In this document: positions 1 to 8,738 of the stretch, one piece after another
How the letters are laid out: each line of letters starts with the position of its first letter
Position numbering within the stretch: position 1 is the first letter of the stretch
Source of the DNA: CAZTVF01 sp964616985
GTDB lineage: Bacteria > Planctomycetota > Phycisphaerae > SM23-33
Assembly: GCA_964616985.1 (NCBI GenBank)
Contig: CAZTVF010000057.1
Coordinates: forward strand, 1-32,946
DNA length: 32,946 nt
Direction of reading: 5' to 3'
Translations under genes and position numbers: made by a program
Notes under the pieces: generated by a model
The model's input: only the letters and a program-made list of their open reading frames with translations
What the model was told of the DNA's origin: nothing
Database searches by the model: none

Positions 1-2
1 TG

Positions 3-275
3 ATCCGCGACCTGCTGTCACCGCGGATGATCGAGCGATACGGCTACTTTGACAAGGGAAAGATCGCCCGCCTGATCTCGCAGGTGGAAGAGCACGCCCG
101 CTCCGCCAGCGGCGATGACGAGACGATGGTTCTGGGCGCCGCCGCCATCCAGCGAACCGTCATGGGCATGGCCCTGACGTTCGCCATCTCCACGCAGATC
201 CTCGCCCACCAGGTCGCCACCGGCGACTTCGGCGCCAAGACCCTGCAGTCCCCGCCGGTCGCGATCAACATCTGA
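3..275 (+). CDS. C-terminal part of an unidentified protein, possibly asparagine-synthetase-like
   Basis: The frame is open from the left edge and ends at TGA 273-275, so only about 90 C-terminal residues are seen. An internal ATG at 27 is probably not the start, because the reading frame continues upstream to the edge. The pattern L-L-S-P-R, then G-Y-F-D-K-G-K-I-A-R-L-I, then I-S-T-Q-I-L-A-H-Q near the end recalls the C-terminus of some asparagine-synthase-family proteins. No catalytic residues fall in the window, so the family call is weak. A hairpin overlaps its stop codon, and the REP-type repeat follows. It is the first of two possible amidotransferase genes in the window; the complete one is at 28888. 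Confidence 0.55.
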   Translation: MRDLLSPRMIERYGYFDKGKIARLISQVEEHARSASGDDETMVLGAAAIQRTVMGMALTFAISTQILAHQVATGDFGAKTLQSPPVAINI

Positions 276-295
276 CGCGGGCGAAGCCCTGCGTC
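274..295 (+). terminator. Hairpin at the end of the first gene
   Basis: An inverted repeat starts inside the stop codon: GACGCGGG pairs with CCCTGCGTC-type sequence (8 bp including one G-T pair) around a 6-nt loop. Only a short TTCC follows, with no U-tract, so it is a weak candidate for an intrinsic terminator. Confidence 0.35.
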
Positions 296-304
296 TTCCA
301 CAAA

Positions 305-437
305 TAGGTCCTGCGAAACTCTCACCGCTCAACACGCTCGGGCAATGTCGGCAGGCTCAACGGCGGCTTGTCCGTTCGGCGCTGTCAGAGATGGGTGGCG
401 CCTGCCGCCTTCCACAGCGCCGAACGGACAAGCCGCC
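305..437. repeat. Left 133-bp direct repeat framing the transposase gene
   Basis: This block aligns without gaps to 1094-1226. By eye I count 16 differences in 133 positions, about 88% identity. The first 19 bases and the last 24 bases are identical. Differences cluster in the middle and in the loop of the palindrome that forms the right half (362-437). The equal length and framing position suggest the unit moved or duplicated together with the transposase gene. Confidence 0.85.
362..437. repeat. REP-like palindrome, copy 1
   Basis: A perfect 24-bp inverted repeat: the left arm 362-385 (begins GGCGGCTTG, ends GGCGCTGT) pairs with 414-437 around a 28-nt spacer. The arms recur at 1151-1226 and 8739-8809, so this is a dispersed family. 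It lies between the first gene and the transposase gene. Confidence 0.88.
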
Positions 438-520
438 ATCTGACTTGCACCACTAGCAGATGCTGATGGCAGCAATTGAGCGTTGCAGATATCATCCTTT
501 CGATAGCAAAAGGGTGTCCT

Positions 521-1096
521 ATGGTTATCGGGTACCACATCATCCTCACCGGCTATGGTCATTGGCTGCCAAACGATCCACGGGGAAGCATGTCAAAGGA
601 GGTCCATGCGCCACGGATATCCGCTCTGGCAGAGCTTCATTTTGGCCGCAGGGAGACCCCTCCAACTTCGGAAGAACTCCGCGAGTTCTACGGCCTGGCG
701 AATCAAAGTCTGCATTATCCGCCGGTCTGGTGGCAGCAACCGCATCGGCAAGCCTTGTGCGATGCCTTTGCCGCAGCAATCATTGAAAGCGGCCTCACCT
801 GCAATGCCTGCGCGATACTGCGTAGCCACGTTCACCTGCTATTCCGGAAGCACCATCTCAAGGCCGAGGGAATATCAGCGATGCTGCGTTCGGCAGGAAA
901 GCAACTGCTTGTCCAGAGGCAGTTGGCCGCCCCTGGCCACCCGGTCTTCAGCGCAGACTCATGCCACCACTTCAAGTCGCGCCCCGCGCAGATGGTGGAG
1001 ACCATCTCCTACATCGATGACAACTACGTGAAGCACAATCTGGATCAACCGGACTTTGTTTTCGTCACTCCATATGATGGCTGGCCTGAGAACTAG
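521..1096 (+). CDS. REP-associated tyrosine transposase (RAYT, Y1/HUH family)
   Basis: The 191-residue product has the features of the Y1/IS200-like REP-associated transposases: an N-terminal G-Y-H-I-I-L-T strand followed by W-L-P-N-D-P-R-G (15-22), the HUH metal-binding pair H103-V-H105, and a candidate nucleophile Tyr164 in S-Y-I-D-D-N. Family members cut and join single-stranded DNA at REP palindromes. I chose ATG 521, preceded by AGGGTG, over an upstream TTG at 476 because the conserved N-terminus starts there. The stop codon TAG 1094-1096 forms the first bases of the right 133-bp repeat. Its GC content looks lower than that of the flanking genes, which suggests acquisition. Family call is strong; present activity is unknown. 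Confidence 0.87.
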   Translation: MVIGYHIILTGYGHWLPNDPRGSMSKEVHAPRISALAELHFGRRETPPTSEELREFYGLANQSLHYPPVWWQQPHRQALCDAFAAAIIESGLTCNACAILRSHVHLLFRKHHLKAEGISAMLRSAGKQLLVQRQLAAPGHPVFSADSCHHFKSRPAQMVETISYIDDNYVKHNLDQPDFVFVTPYDGWPEN

Positions 1097-1226
1097 GTCC
1101 TGCGAAACTCTCGCCACTCGACATGCTTGGCCAATGTCGGCGGGCTCAACGGCGGCTTGCCCGTTCGGCGCTGTGAGAGATCGGTGATGCCCGTCGCCTC
1201 CTACAGCGCCGAACGGACAAGCCGCC
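1094..1226. repeat. Right 133-bp direct repeat framing the transposase gene
   Basis: Partner of 305-437, in the same orientation. It begins exactly at the transposase stop codon (the TAG is shared) and ends with the second palindrome. Together the two copies enclose 656 bp holding only the transposase gene. Confidence 0.85.
1151..1226. repeat. REP-like palindrome, copy 2
   Basis: The left arm 1151-1174 pairs with 1203-1226 at 23 of 24 positions (a C replaces T at 1160) around a 28-nt spacer. It sits between the converging 3' ends of the transposase gene (1096, plus) and the ABC ATPase gene (1246, minus), so it may also serve as a two-way terminator or mRNA 3'-end protector. Confidence 0.87.
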
Positions 1227-1245
1227 GCCAAAGCGTCAGGGCTAA

Positions 1246-2331
<1,086 letters not shown>

Positions 2332-2336
2332 CTGGG

Positions 2337-3167
2337 TTACCCTTTGACCGCGCCCTGGGTCAGGCCGCGGATAATCTGCCTCTGGAAGATCAGCGTCAGC
2401 ACCACCACCGGCAGCGTGGTGATCACCGACGCGGCCATGATCTCGCCCCAGGGGGTCTCGCCGTGGAGGCCCTGGAACGTGGAGATCGCCACCGGCACCG
2501 TCCGGGCCTGGTGGTCGGTCGTGAGCATCAGCGCGAACATGAACTCGTTGAACGCCGAGATGAACGCCAGCAGGTACACCGACAGCACGCCCGGGGCCGC
2601 CACCGGCAGGATCACCTTCCGCAGCACCTGCAGCCGCGTCGCGCCGTCTACCACCGCGGCCTTGTCCAGTTCCACCGGCAGCTGGCTGAAGTAGCCCGTG
2701 AGGATCCACAGCGAGATCGGCAGCGTCCAGGCCACGTACGGCAGGATCAGCGCCTGGTAGGTGTTGATCCACCCCAGGGCGGTCATGAGCTTGTACAAAT
2801 AGCCGACGATGCCGATCTGCGGGAACATCGCCACCACCAGCACGCCCAGCAGCAACGCCATCTTGCCCGGCAGCGCCAGCCGCGTCAGCGCGTACGCCGC
2901 CAGCGAGGCGACGATGACGGTGATGGCGGCGCTGACGGAGGACACGATCAGACTGTTGGCGAAGTAGCTCAGGAAGTGCAGCGCCGTGCCCGTCAGCACG
3001 GCCGTGTACGCCCGCGTCGTGAGCTGCATGCCGTCCGAGCCGCCGATGACCTCGGGCGTGGCGGTGAGGCTGACCACGAGCATGTACAGGAACGGCGCCA
3101 GGCAGAACGCGATCAGCACCGCCCCGCCCACGATCGTCAGGATTCCCTTGATCCATCGCTCGCTCAT
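2337..3167 (-). CDS. Carbohydrate ABC transporter permease (MalG-like)
   Basis: A 276-residue inner-membrane protein with about six hydrophobic segments, beginning with an N-terminal one (about 9-33). The cytoplasmic EAA loop that docks on the ATPase is visible as E-L-D-K-A-A-V-V-D-G-A followed by V-I-L-P. The C-terminus has the typical Q-R-Q-I-I-R-G-L-T-Q-G-A-V-K-G ending of MalG-type permeases. The ATG start 3165-3167 overlaps the TGA of the upstream permease gene (ATGA), which points to translational coupling. It should pair with the neighbouring MalF-like permease to form the channel. Confidence 0.93.
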   Translation of the reverse strand: MSERWIKGILTIVGGAVLIAFCLAPFLYMLVVSLTATPEVIGGSDGMQLTTRAYTAVLTGTALHFLSYFANSLIVSSVSAAITVIVASLAAYALTRLALPGKMALLLGVLVVAMFPQIGIVGYLYKLMTALGWINTYQALILPYVAWTLPISLWILTGYFSQLPVELDKAAVVDGATRLQVLRKVILPVAAPGVLSVYLLAFISAFNEFMFALMLTTDHQARTVPVAISTFQGLHGETPWGEIMAASVITTLPVVVLTLIFQRQIIRGLTQGAVKG

Positions 3168-4048
3168 GTGGCCTCCGCGCGGAAGCGGCCTAGCTTCACG
3201 TACGTCGCCGACAGCGCCAGCGCCGCGGCGAACAGCACCACCGACACCGCCGAACCGTAGCCGAAATCCGTCAGCACGAAGTATTTGTACGCATAGAGCG
3301 ACATGGATGTGGTCGAGCCCCCCGGCCCGCCATGCGTGAGGATGTACAGCAGGTCGAACACGCGCAGGGCGTCGACAGTGCGGAACAGCAGCGCCGCCAC
3401 GATCCCCGGCCGGATCAGCGGCAGCGTCACGCGCCAGAAGGCCTGGACGAAGCTCGCGCGGTCCACCTTCGCCTGCGAGAGCAGGTCGCCCGGCACAGCC
3501 TGGAGGTTCGCCAGCAGGATGATGGCGACAAAGGGCGTGGTCTTCCACACGTCGGCGGCCACCACGGCCGAGAACGCGCTGAAGTCGGTGCCGAGCCAGT
3601 TCACCGGCCCGTCGGCGCCCAGGGCCGCCAGCAGCGAGTTGGCCAGCCCGTACGAGTAGTTGTAGATCAACTCCCACACGCGGGCCGACACGGCCGAGGG
3701 GACGGCCCAGGGGATGAGGGCGCAGGCGCGAACCATGCCCCGCAGGGGGCCCTTGATGTCCAGCAGCAGCGCCAGCCCCAGCCCCAGCACCAGTTCCAGT
3801 GGCACCGACACCGCGATGAACAGCAGCGTGAATCGCACCGACTGCCAGAAGCCATGGTCGAAGGCCAGGCTCGCATAGTTGCGCAGGCCGACGAACTCGC
3901 GAGGCCGGAACGCCACGTCGAGGTAGAAGCTGTCGAGAATCGTTCCGACCACCGGCGCCAGCACGAGCCCCCCGATGAACACCATCATGGGCAGCAGGAA
4001 GAGCAGGCCCGTCCGCAGTTCGCGGAGATCCCAGGGGCGCCGTTTCAT
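3164..4048 (-). CDS. Carbohydrate ABC transporter permease (MalF/UgpA-like)
   Basis: The 294-residue product has six predicted membrane spans, starting with a hydrophobic stretch near residues 13-37. The EAA-type coupling loop reads A-K-V-D-R-A-S-F-V-Q-A-F followed by V-T-L-P-L-I. The segment L-T-H-G-G-P-G-G-S-T before the last helices is typical of this permease family. Its ATG (4046-4048) overlaps the TGA of the binding-protein gene, and its own TGA overlaps the next permease start. Partner of the MalG-like protein in one importer. Confidence 0.93.
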   Translation of the reverse strand: MKRRPWDLRELRTGLLFLLPMMVFIGGLVLAPVVGTILDSFYLDVAFRPREFVGLRNYASLAFDHGFWQSVRFTLLFIAVSVPLELVLGLGLALLLDIKGPLRGMVRACALIPWAVPSAVSARVWELIYNYSYGLANSLLAALGADGPVNWLGTDFSAFSAVVAADVWKTTPFVAIILLANLQAVPGDLLSQAKVDRASFVQAFWRVTLPLIRPGIVAALLFRTVDALRVFDLLYILTHGGPGGSTTSMSLYAYKYFVLTDFGYGSAVSVVLFAAALALSATYVKLGRFRAEAT

Positions 4049-5385
4049 GGGCGGACCTCCCGATACCGCAGGATAATGCGGTCGATTTCTTCCTGCGCCG
4101 CCGCCAGCCCCTCCTGCGCCGTCGCCCGCCCGCTGAGCACGCCGTTGATGTGCCGCTGCATCGTCTCGGACACCAGCGTGTAGTACGGCACGTTGGGGCG
4201 CGGCTGCATGTTGGCGAACAGTTCCGCCAGCGGCTTGAGGTACGGCATCCTCGCCAGCACCTGCGGGTCGTCGTACACGTCGCGGCGGCCGGGGTTCCAC
4301 CCCACGGCCAAGGCGAGTTTCTTCTGCACCTCGTACGAGGTGATGTGCTGGATGAACCGGGCCGCCTTGTTCTTGTCGCGGCAGAATCGCGACAGCCCCG
4401 CGTGCCAGCCCCCCATGGCCGAGACGCTCTTGCCGCCGGCGAAATGCGGCAGCGCGGCGATCCCCACCTTGCCGCGGACGGGCGAGTCCTGCCCCTGATG
4501 CAGCGCCCATGCATAGGGCCAGTTCCGCTCGAACAGGGCGTTGCCCGTCTGGAAATGCACGCGGGCCTGCTCCTCGCGCATCTCGGTGTAGGTGTTGGGC
4601 GGCGAGATGCGGTACGTGTGGATCAGGTCGTACATGAACTGCGTGGCCGCGACGTTGGCGGGCGTGTCGATAGTCAGCCGCGCGTTGGGCTCCTCGATGA
4701 TGCCGCCGCGGTTGGAGTACGCGTATTCCAGCCAGTTGCACGTGAGGCCCTCGTACTGCGCCCCCTGCCAGACGAAGCCATAGAACGCCGGCTGCGACGG
4801 CCTCATCGCCGCCTGGACCTTTTGCGAGGCGGCCACCAGTTCGTCCCACGTCTGCGGCTGGGCCAGACCATGGGCCTCCAGCAGGTCCGTCCGGTAGTAG
4901 AGGATGCCGCCATCGATGTAGATCGGCAGGCCCACCAGTCGCCCCTGGTGGCGGTCGGCGGTGGCGATGATCCGCGGGAAGAAAGCGTTGGGCTCCAGCC
5001 CGCCGGGCCGCACGTACGGATCGAGCGGCTGCAGGTAACCCGACTGGGCGAACTGCCCGATCCAGGCCACGTCCATCATGAACACGTCCGGGTGTTCCTG
5101 GCGGGAGTTCAGGGCGATGGTCAGGCTCTGGCGCTGGATGTCGGTGTCGCTCGACTGGCGCAGCAGCGTCACCTCAATGCCCGTCTGGCGGGTGAAATCC
5201 GCGACGATCTCCTCCCACACCGGGGCCGAGGCGGCATTGATGGCGACGGAGAACACCAGCGATTGCCCCTGGCGGGCCTGGACCGTGCGATAGACGATCA
5301 ACGCCGCGATCGCGGCCAGCAATGCGAGCATCAGGATGGACTTGACCCTCGGGAACAAGGGACGCTCCTTCCGTTGCATTGCCAT
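4045..5385 (-). CDS. ABC transporter sugar-binding protein (SBP family 1)
   Basis: The 446-residue protein has a basic N-terminus and one hydrophobic segment (S-I-L-M-L-A-L-L-A-A-I-A-A-L-I-V), then an extracellular solute-binding fold: P-V-W-E-E-I-V-A-D-F, P-D-V-F-M-M-D-V-A-W, and G-L-P-I-Y-I-D-G-G-I-L-Y-Y as in maltose- and glycerol-phosphate-binding proteins. No lipobox cysteine is present, so it is either cleaved by signal peptidase I or held by an uncleaved anchor. I prefer ATG 5385 (ATG 5379 is equally possible) over the in-frame TTG at 5415: a possible -10 (GATAAT, minus strand, 5420-5415) overlaps the TTG. First gene of the importer operon. Confidence 0.9.
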   Translation of the reverse strand: MAMQRKERPLFPRVKSILMLALLAAIAALIVYRTVQARQGQSLVFSVAINAASAPVWEEIVADFTRQTGIEVTLLRQSSDTDIQRQSLTIALNSRQEHPDVFMMDVAWIGQFAQSGYLQPLDPYVRPGGLEPNAFFPRIIATADRHQGRLVGLPIYIDGGILYYRTDLLEAHGLAQPQTWDELVAASQKVQAAMRPSQPAFYGFVWQGAQYEGLTCNWLEYAYSNRGGIIEEPNARLTIDTPANVAATQFMYDLIHTYRISPPNTYTEMREEQARVHFQTGNALFERNWPYAWALHQGQDSPVRGKVGIAALPHFAGGKSVSAMGGWHAGLSRFCRDKNKAARFIQHITSYEVQKKLALAVGWNPGRRDVYDDPQVLARMPYLKPLAELFANMQPRPNVPYYTLVSETMQRHINGVLSGRATAQEGLAAAQEEIDRIILRYREVRP

Positions 5386-5536
5386 AACGATATACCCGCG
5401 GCCGTCATAACGCAATTATCCAGCCGCTTTACTTCATGCCCCGACACGATTTAACCGATAAAAAATGTGAGATGCGCCATCGCCATGGCCCCCGGCATGC
5501 GCCGCGGGTCTGGCCTGGCCTAAGGAAGGATCTTCC

Positions 5537-6799
5537 ATGACGCTGAGAATATTGCGCAATCTCGGCCTGCTGATGGTGGCGTTCGCCGGCTGCACGTGGT
5601 TCACGTGGGAGGAAGTCAACGATCCACACTACAGGGGGCAGCAGCAGGCGTTCCGCCCCACCACGCGCGAGACAGAATACATCTACCAGGCCGTCCAGCT
5701 GGGCTTCCGCTCGGAGATCCTCCGCCACCTCGAGAAGGGCGAGAACATCAACGAGCGCATCAACGACGCCACCCCGCTGTACTGGGCCGTCTGGTCGCAG
5801 CGGCACGGAATGGCGCAGTTCCTGATGGAACGCGGCGCCGACCCGGCCGAACTGGGGCCCAATCGCATCAACCTCATCACCTACGCCGTCTGGAAAGCCG
5901 ACCCGGAGATGGTCGACCTGCTGCTGAAGTATGGGGCCAACATCAACACCTTCGACGCCAACGGCAGGACGCCCCTGCACTACGCGTGCGAAAAGGGCGC
6001 CGTCCAGTCGGGCGAACTGCTGATGGACCGCGGCGCGGCCATCAACGTCAAGGACTTCAACGGCATCTCGCCGCTCGATCATTCGCGAGGCCGCCAGGAC
6101 GGCCTGGCCCTGCTGATCCGCCGCCATGGCGGCATGCTGGGCCACCCGCGCGAAGCGCCCGCCGAGGCCCCGCCGGCGGAGGCCGCCGAATCGGCCAAGG
6201 TCATCTCCGCCTTCATCACCGACGTGGAGAACTCCGTCCCCGGCGCTACCCATGCCCAGGTGGCCGAAAACCGCCTCGACGCCGCCGACAACCTCCGCAT
6301 CGCGCTGAAGGACCTCAAGACGCTGGTATTCTCGGCGATCGTCCTCGACGTTCGCCGCGATCCTTACAACGGCACGGCCGTGACGGTCTCCTGGCCGTTC
6401 GGCGTCCGCCGCAGCCCGCTGGTGGACTGCGCCCCGGTGCTGCCGCTACGGATCTCCGAGGCCCGCAGCGCCACCATCAAGATCGGCAGCACGATCGTCG
6501 TTCGCGGCACGCCGGAATTCTTCTTCGGCGCCTGGAACAACCCCAAGGGCGCCCTGCCGCTGGTGCGGGTCGTCCGCGATTGGCCCAAGAACGAGACCTA
6601 TGATATTCGATGGCCGCTGGCGGAGCACAGCTACGGTCTGTCGGTGTCGGATTTCACGTTTACCGTCGTGCCGGCACCGGCCGATCAGGGCCCGCTTTCG
6701 CCGCGGCTTTGGGGTACCACCCAGCCGGTGGAACACTCGTCTGAACGGGCGAAGTACATCTATCCGCAGACGACGACCAGCGAGAGCTCCGGCCAGTGA
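5537..6799 (+). CDS. Ankyrin-repeat lipoprotein
   Basis: The 420-residue product starts with a short basic n-region and hydrophobic core ending in A-F-A-G-C19, a slightly atypical lipobox, so it is probably a lipoprotein. Four to five ankyrin repeats follow at about 45-200, with clear signatures such as A-T-P-L-Y-W-A-V, G-R-T-P-L-H-Y-A and G-I-S-P-L-D-H-S. A Pro/Ala/Glu-rich linker (about 203-220) leads to a C-terminal region of some 200 residues that I do not recognise. Ankyrin repeats bind proteins; the partner is unknown. A good ribosome site GGAAGGA lies 6 nt before the ATG. The gene is divergent from the sugar importer operon, with 151 bp between the two starts. Confidence 0.85.
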   Translation: MTLRILRNLGLLMVAFAGCTWFTWEEVNDPHYRGQQQAFRPTTRETEYIYQAVQLGFRSEILRHLEKGENINERINDATPLYWAVWSQRHGMAQFLMERGADPAELGPNRINLITYAVWKADPEMVDLLLKYGANINTFDANGRTPLHYACEKGAVQSGELLMDRGAAINVKDFNGISPLDHSRGRQDGLALLIRRHGGMLGHPREAPAEAPPAEAAESAKVISAFITDVENSVPGATHAQVAENRLDAADNLRIALKDLKTLVFSAIVLDVRRDPYNGTAVTVSWPFGVRRSPLVDCAPVLPLRISEARSATIKIGSTIVVRGTPEFFFGAWNNPKGALPLVRVVRDWPKNETYDIRWPLAEHSYGLSVSDFTFTVVPAPADQGPLSPRLWGTTQPVEHSSERAKYIYPQTTTSESSGQ

Positions 6800-6805
6800 T
6801 ACCGT

Positions 6806-6828
6806 GCCCGACGGGCCGGGGGTCGGGC
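6806..6828 (+). terminator. GC-rich hairpin after the ankyrin gene
   Basis: GCCCGAC (6806-6812) pairs perfectly with GTCGGGC (6822-6828), 7 nt after the stop codon. No T-run follows, so it would be a Rho-assisted or weak terminator. A 12-bp perfect palindrome (6825-6836) overlaps it. Confidence 0.4.
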
Positions 6829-6900
6829 CATGGCCCCGCGATTCTGCGGTAAGGACCGGGGTGTCAAGCTAAAAGTCGGTCAAAACAAGAGCTATCATCC

Positions 6901-6929
6901 TTGACAAATCCGAGCATGTATCTTAGAGT
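6901..6929 (+). promoter_or_regulatory. Sigma70-type promoter of the PEP-CTERM gene
   Basis: A consensus -35 TTGACA (6901-6906) is followed after exactly 17 nt by TAGAGT (6924-6929), which matches 4 of 6 positions of the -10 consensus. The AT content here is well above the local background. Transcription would start near 6936 and give a leader of roughly 90 nt before the ATG at 7024. Confidence 0.65.
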
Positions 6930-7023
6930 ATCCATAGAAGTCCGAGGACGCGTCCGCAGAGGGAGTGGGCGCATTTTGTCCAAGGACTGCGGAGTCGCTT
7001 CGCACAGCTCGGAGGAAGATGGA

Positions 7024-7953
7024 ATGGATTGCGACCACAAATCACTAATTGCCTGGGCGCTCTCGATATGCGCGATTCTAGGCGCAGTTGCGTCCCTAGC
7101 CGGGGCGACGGGAATCGTACCGATCGAGCAGACGCTCGATTACATCGGCGCCTTCGAGGTCCAAGACAACGGAACCATCTTCTGGCCTGCCGTCGCGGGC
7201 CGCCGAACCGCAAACGAAACCCTTAAGACCTGGTCCACCGACTACACCGCCAACGTCACGCCCCGCGATTACACCGGCGTCAGCGCCATCGATGCCGGCT
7301 ATGGCAGCAGCCTGACCTTCACCACCCCCAGCGGCAGCCGGACCATGAGCAAGAGCGAGATCGTCCGAGGCCTCTTGACTCGCTACGGCCAGCAGCAGGC
7401 CTTCTACAGCCGCTACACCGACAGCACGGCCCGGACCCCCGTCAACGACACGACCGTCTCCGCCGCACTGCAGATGGCGATCTGGGAGGTCAAGTACGAC
7501 AACGGCCAGGGCTGGACGAGCGGCCGCGAACTACTGACGATGCACTCGGGCGAAATCTACAACGGCCTGGAGGTCGCGGCCGTGGACCGCGGCGACAATC
7601 GCCTCAGCACGGTCGACGGCACCTTCGGCGGCCAGTTCGCCGAGACCAGCTACGGCGACCTGCGGACCGAGGCGGCGTACAACCCGCCGTATAGCGACCT
7701 GGGCCCCGGCGGCGCGCACGACGGCGGGATGTCCACGATGTACGCCCACCTGTGGCTGCGCGACGTGGTCAATAACCCCGTGAGCGACCCGCTGGTGGAC
7801 ATCGGCTTCCTCGAAGCGTACGACCCGGTGACGGGCGGCTTCACCGACGGCCAGGGCCTTATCGCGGTGGTGCCTGAACCGCTGACGGTGCTGGGCTTCT
7901 GCTTCGGCGGGGCGTCGCTGGCGGGCTATATCCGCAAGCGGCTCAAGAAGTAA
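7024..7953 (+). CDS. PEP-CTERM sorted surface protein
   Basis: The 309-residue protein begins with a signal peptide (hydrophobic core about 8-27). It ends with a canonical PEP-CTERM tripartite tail: V-P-E-P (283-286), a hydrophobic helix with a F-G-G-A-S core, and the basic end R-K-R-L-K-K. Such tails are cut by exosortase in the membrane. The middle contains A-A-L-Q-M-A-I-W-E-V-K-Y-D, a signature seen in many PEP-CTERM proteins and resembling the Gln motif of thioester domains; I do not see a matching cysteine. ATG 7024 has a strong GGAGGA site 7 nt upstream; a longer frame from TTG 6901 is rejected because that codon is part of the -35 box. It is probably cell-surface or matrix material linked to the polysaccharide locus. 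Confidence 0.9.
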   Translation: MDCDHKSLIAWALSICAILGAVASLAGATGIVPIEQTLDYIGAFEVQDNGTIFWPAVAGRRTANETLKTWSTDYTANVTPRDYTGVSAIDAGYGSSLTFTTPSGSRTMSKSEIVRGLLTRYGQQQAFYSRYTDSTARTPVNDTTVSAALQMAIWEVKYDNGQGWTSGRELLTMHSGEIYNGLEVAAVDRGDNRLSTVDGTFGGQFAETSYGDLRTEAAYNPPYSDLGPGGAHDGGMSTMYAHLWLRDVVNNPVSDPLVDIGFLEAYDPVTGGFTDGQGLIAVVPEPLTVLGFCFGGASLAGYIRKRLKK

Positions 7954-7981
7954 CCCCCTCCACGACGGGAGAAAAGACTGA

Positions 7982-8009
7982 CGCGGCGGCCCCTCAAAAG
8001 GTCGCCGCG
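7982..8009 (+). terminator. Terminator hairpin after the PEP-CTERM gene
   Basis: CGCGGCGGCC (7982-7991) pairs with GGTCGCCGCG (8000-8009), 10 bp with one G-T pair, around an A-rich 8-nt loop. A modest T-rich tail (TGTTTCT) follows. It starts 28 nt past the stop and would separate this transcript from the methyltransferase gene. Confidence 0.55.
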
Positions 8010-8087
8010 ACTGTTTCTACGTCACTGCAAACCGCCTCGCGCCCAGAACATGCACAGCCCGGCGCGACGATGTGGTAACATGGGCCC

Positions 8088-8705
8088 ATGGCTCTGGTGC
8101 AACTTGAAATCCCCGACGACCTGCCGCCCCCGCCGCCGGAGGTGATGCGATTCCTCCAGGACGCGCAGCAGCGGCGGGATGCGTTCATCGAGTCCCGCCT
8201 GGACGACCCCATCCACGCCTACGTCCCCAGCGACTTCGCCATGGTCTACAGCGTGCTTCGGTACGTCGCCCAGCGCCAACTCGCCCCAGGCATGCTCTTC
8301 TGCGAATGGGGCAGCGGCATGGGCGACGTCACCTGCCTGGCCGCGATGCTCGGGTTCGACGCGTGCGGCATCGAGTTCGAGCCCGACCTCGTTGATTTCG
8401 CCGTCCGCCTGGCCCGCCATCACCGCCTGCCCGCGGGGTTCTGCCACGGCAACTTCGTCCCGCACGGCGGCCAGGAAATTGCCGAGCAGGTGAGCGACTT
8501 CGAGTGGCTGGCGATCGGCGGGCCCGACCCCTACGACTCGATGGACATGGAGATCGACGACTTCGACGTGATCTTCGCCTACCCCTGGCCGGGCGAAGAA
8601 CAGGTCATCGAACGCCTCTTTGAGCACTTCGCCTGCGACGGCGCGCTGCTGCTGACCTACAACGGCACCGAGGGCATGCGGGTCTTTCGCAAACGGTCGG
8701 GCTAG
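8088..8705 (+). CDS. Small SAM-dependent methyltransferase-like protein
   Basis: The 205-residue product has a class I methyltransferase core: motif I E-W-G-S-G-M-G (73-79) after a hydrophobic strand, an acidic end of strand 2 (G-I-E-F-E, 94-98), and a strand-4 motif D-F-D-V-I-F-A-Y-P-W-P (158-168). The N-terminus is Pro-rich (13-17) and predicted cytoplasmic; there is no signal peptide. The substrate is unknown. The Y-P-W-P motif resembles the NPPY-like site of some N-methyltransferases, but this is not decisive. No clear Shine-Dalgarno site precedes the ATG. It stands alone, between a terminator hairpin and the third REP palindrome, so it is probably not part of the polysaccharide operons. 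Confidence 0.75.
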   Translation: MALVQLEIPDDLPPPPPEVMRFLQDAQQRRDAFIESRLDDPIHAYVPSDFAMVYSVLRYVAQRQLAPGMLFCEWGSGMGDVTCLAAMLGFDACGIEFEPDLVDFAVRLARHHRLPAGFCHGNFVPHGGQEIAEQVSDFEWLAIGGPDPYDSMDMEIDDFDVIFAYPWPGEEQVIERLFEHFACDGALLLTYNGTEGMRVFRKRSG

Positions 8706-8738
8706 GAGTCCTTCACGTTCTGGGTAAGGCCTTGGAAC

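Noticed and set aside
476..520. Longer transposase reading frame from TTG 476
   Set aside because: The added residues are outside the conserved fold; ATG 521 has a ribosome site and starts at the conserved strand.
6825..6836. 12-bp palindrome GGGCCATGGCCC as an operator
   Set aside because: It is GC-rich like the background, overlaps a terminator-like hairpin and is a likely chance occurrence.
6901..7023. N-terminal extension of the PEP-CTERM protein from TTG 6901
   Set aside because: The codon is part of a -35 box, and ATG 7024 has a strong ribosome site directly followed by a signal peptide.
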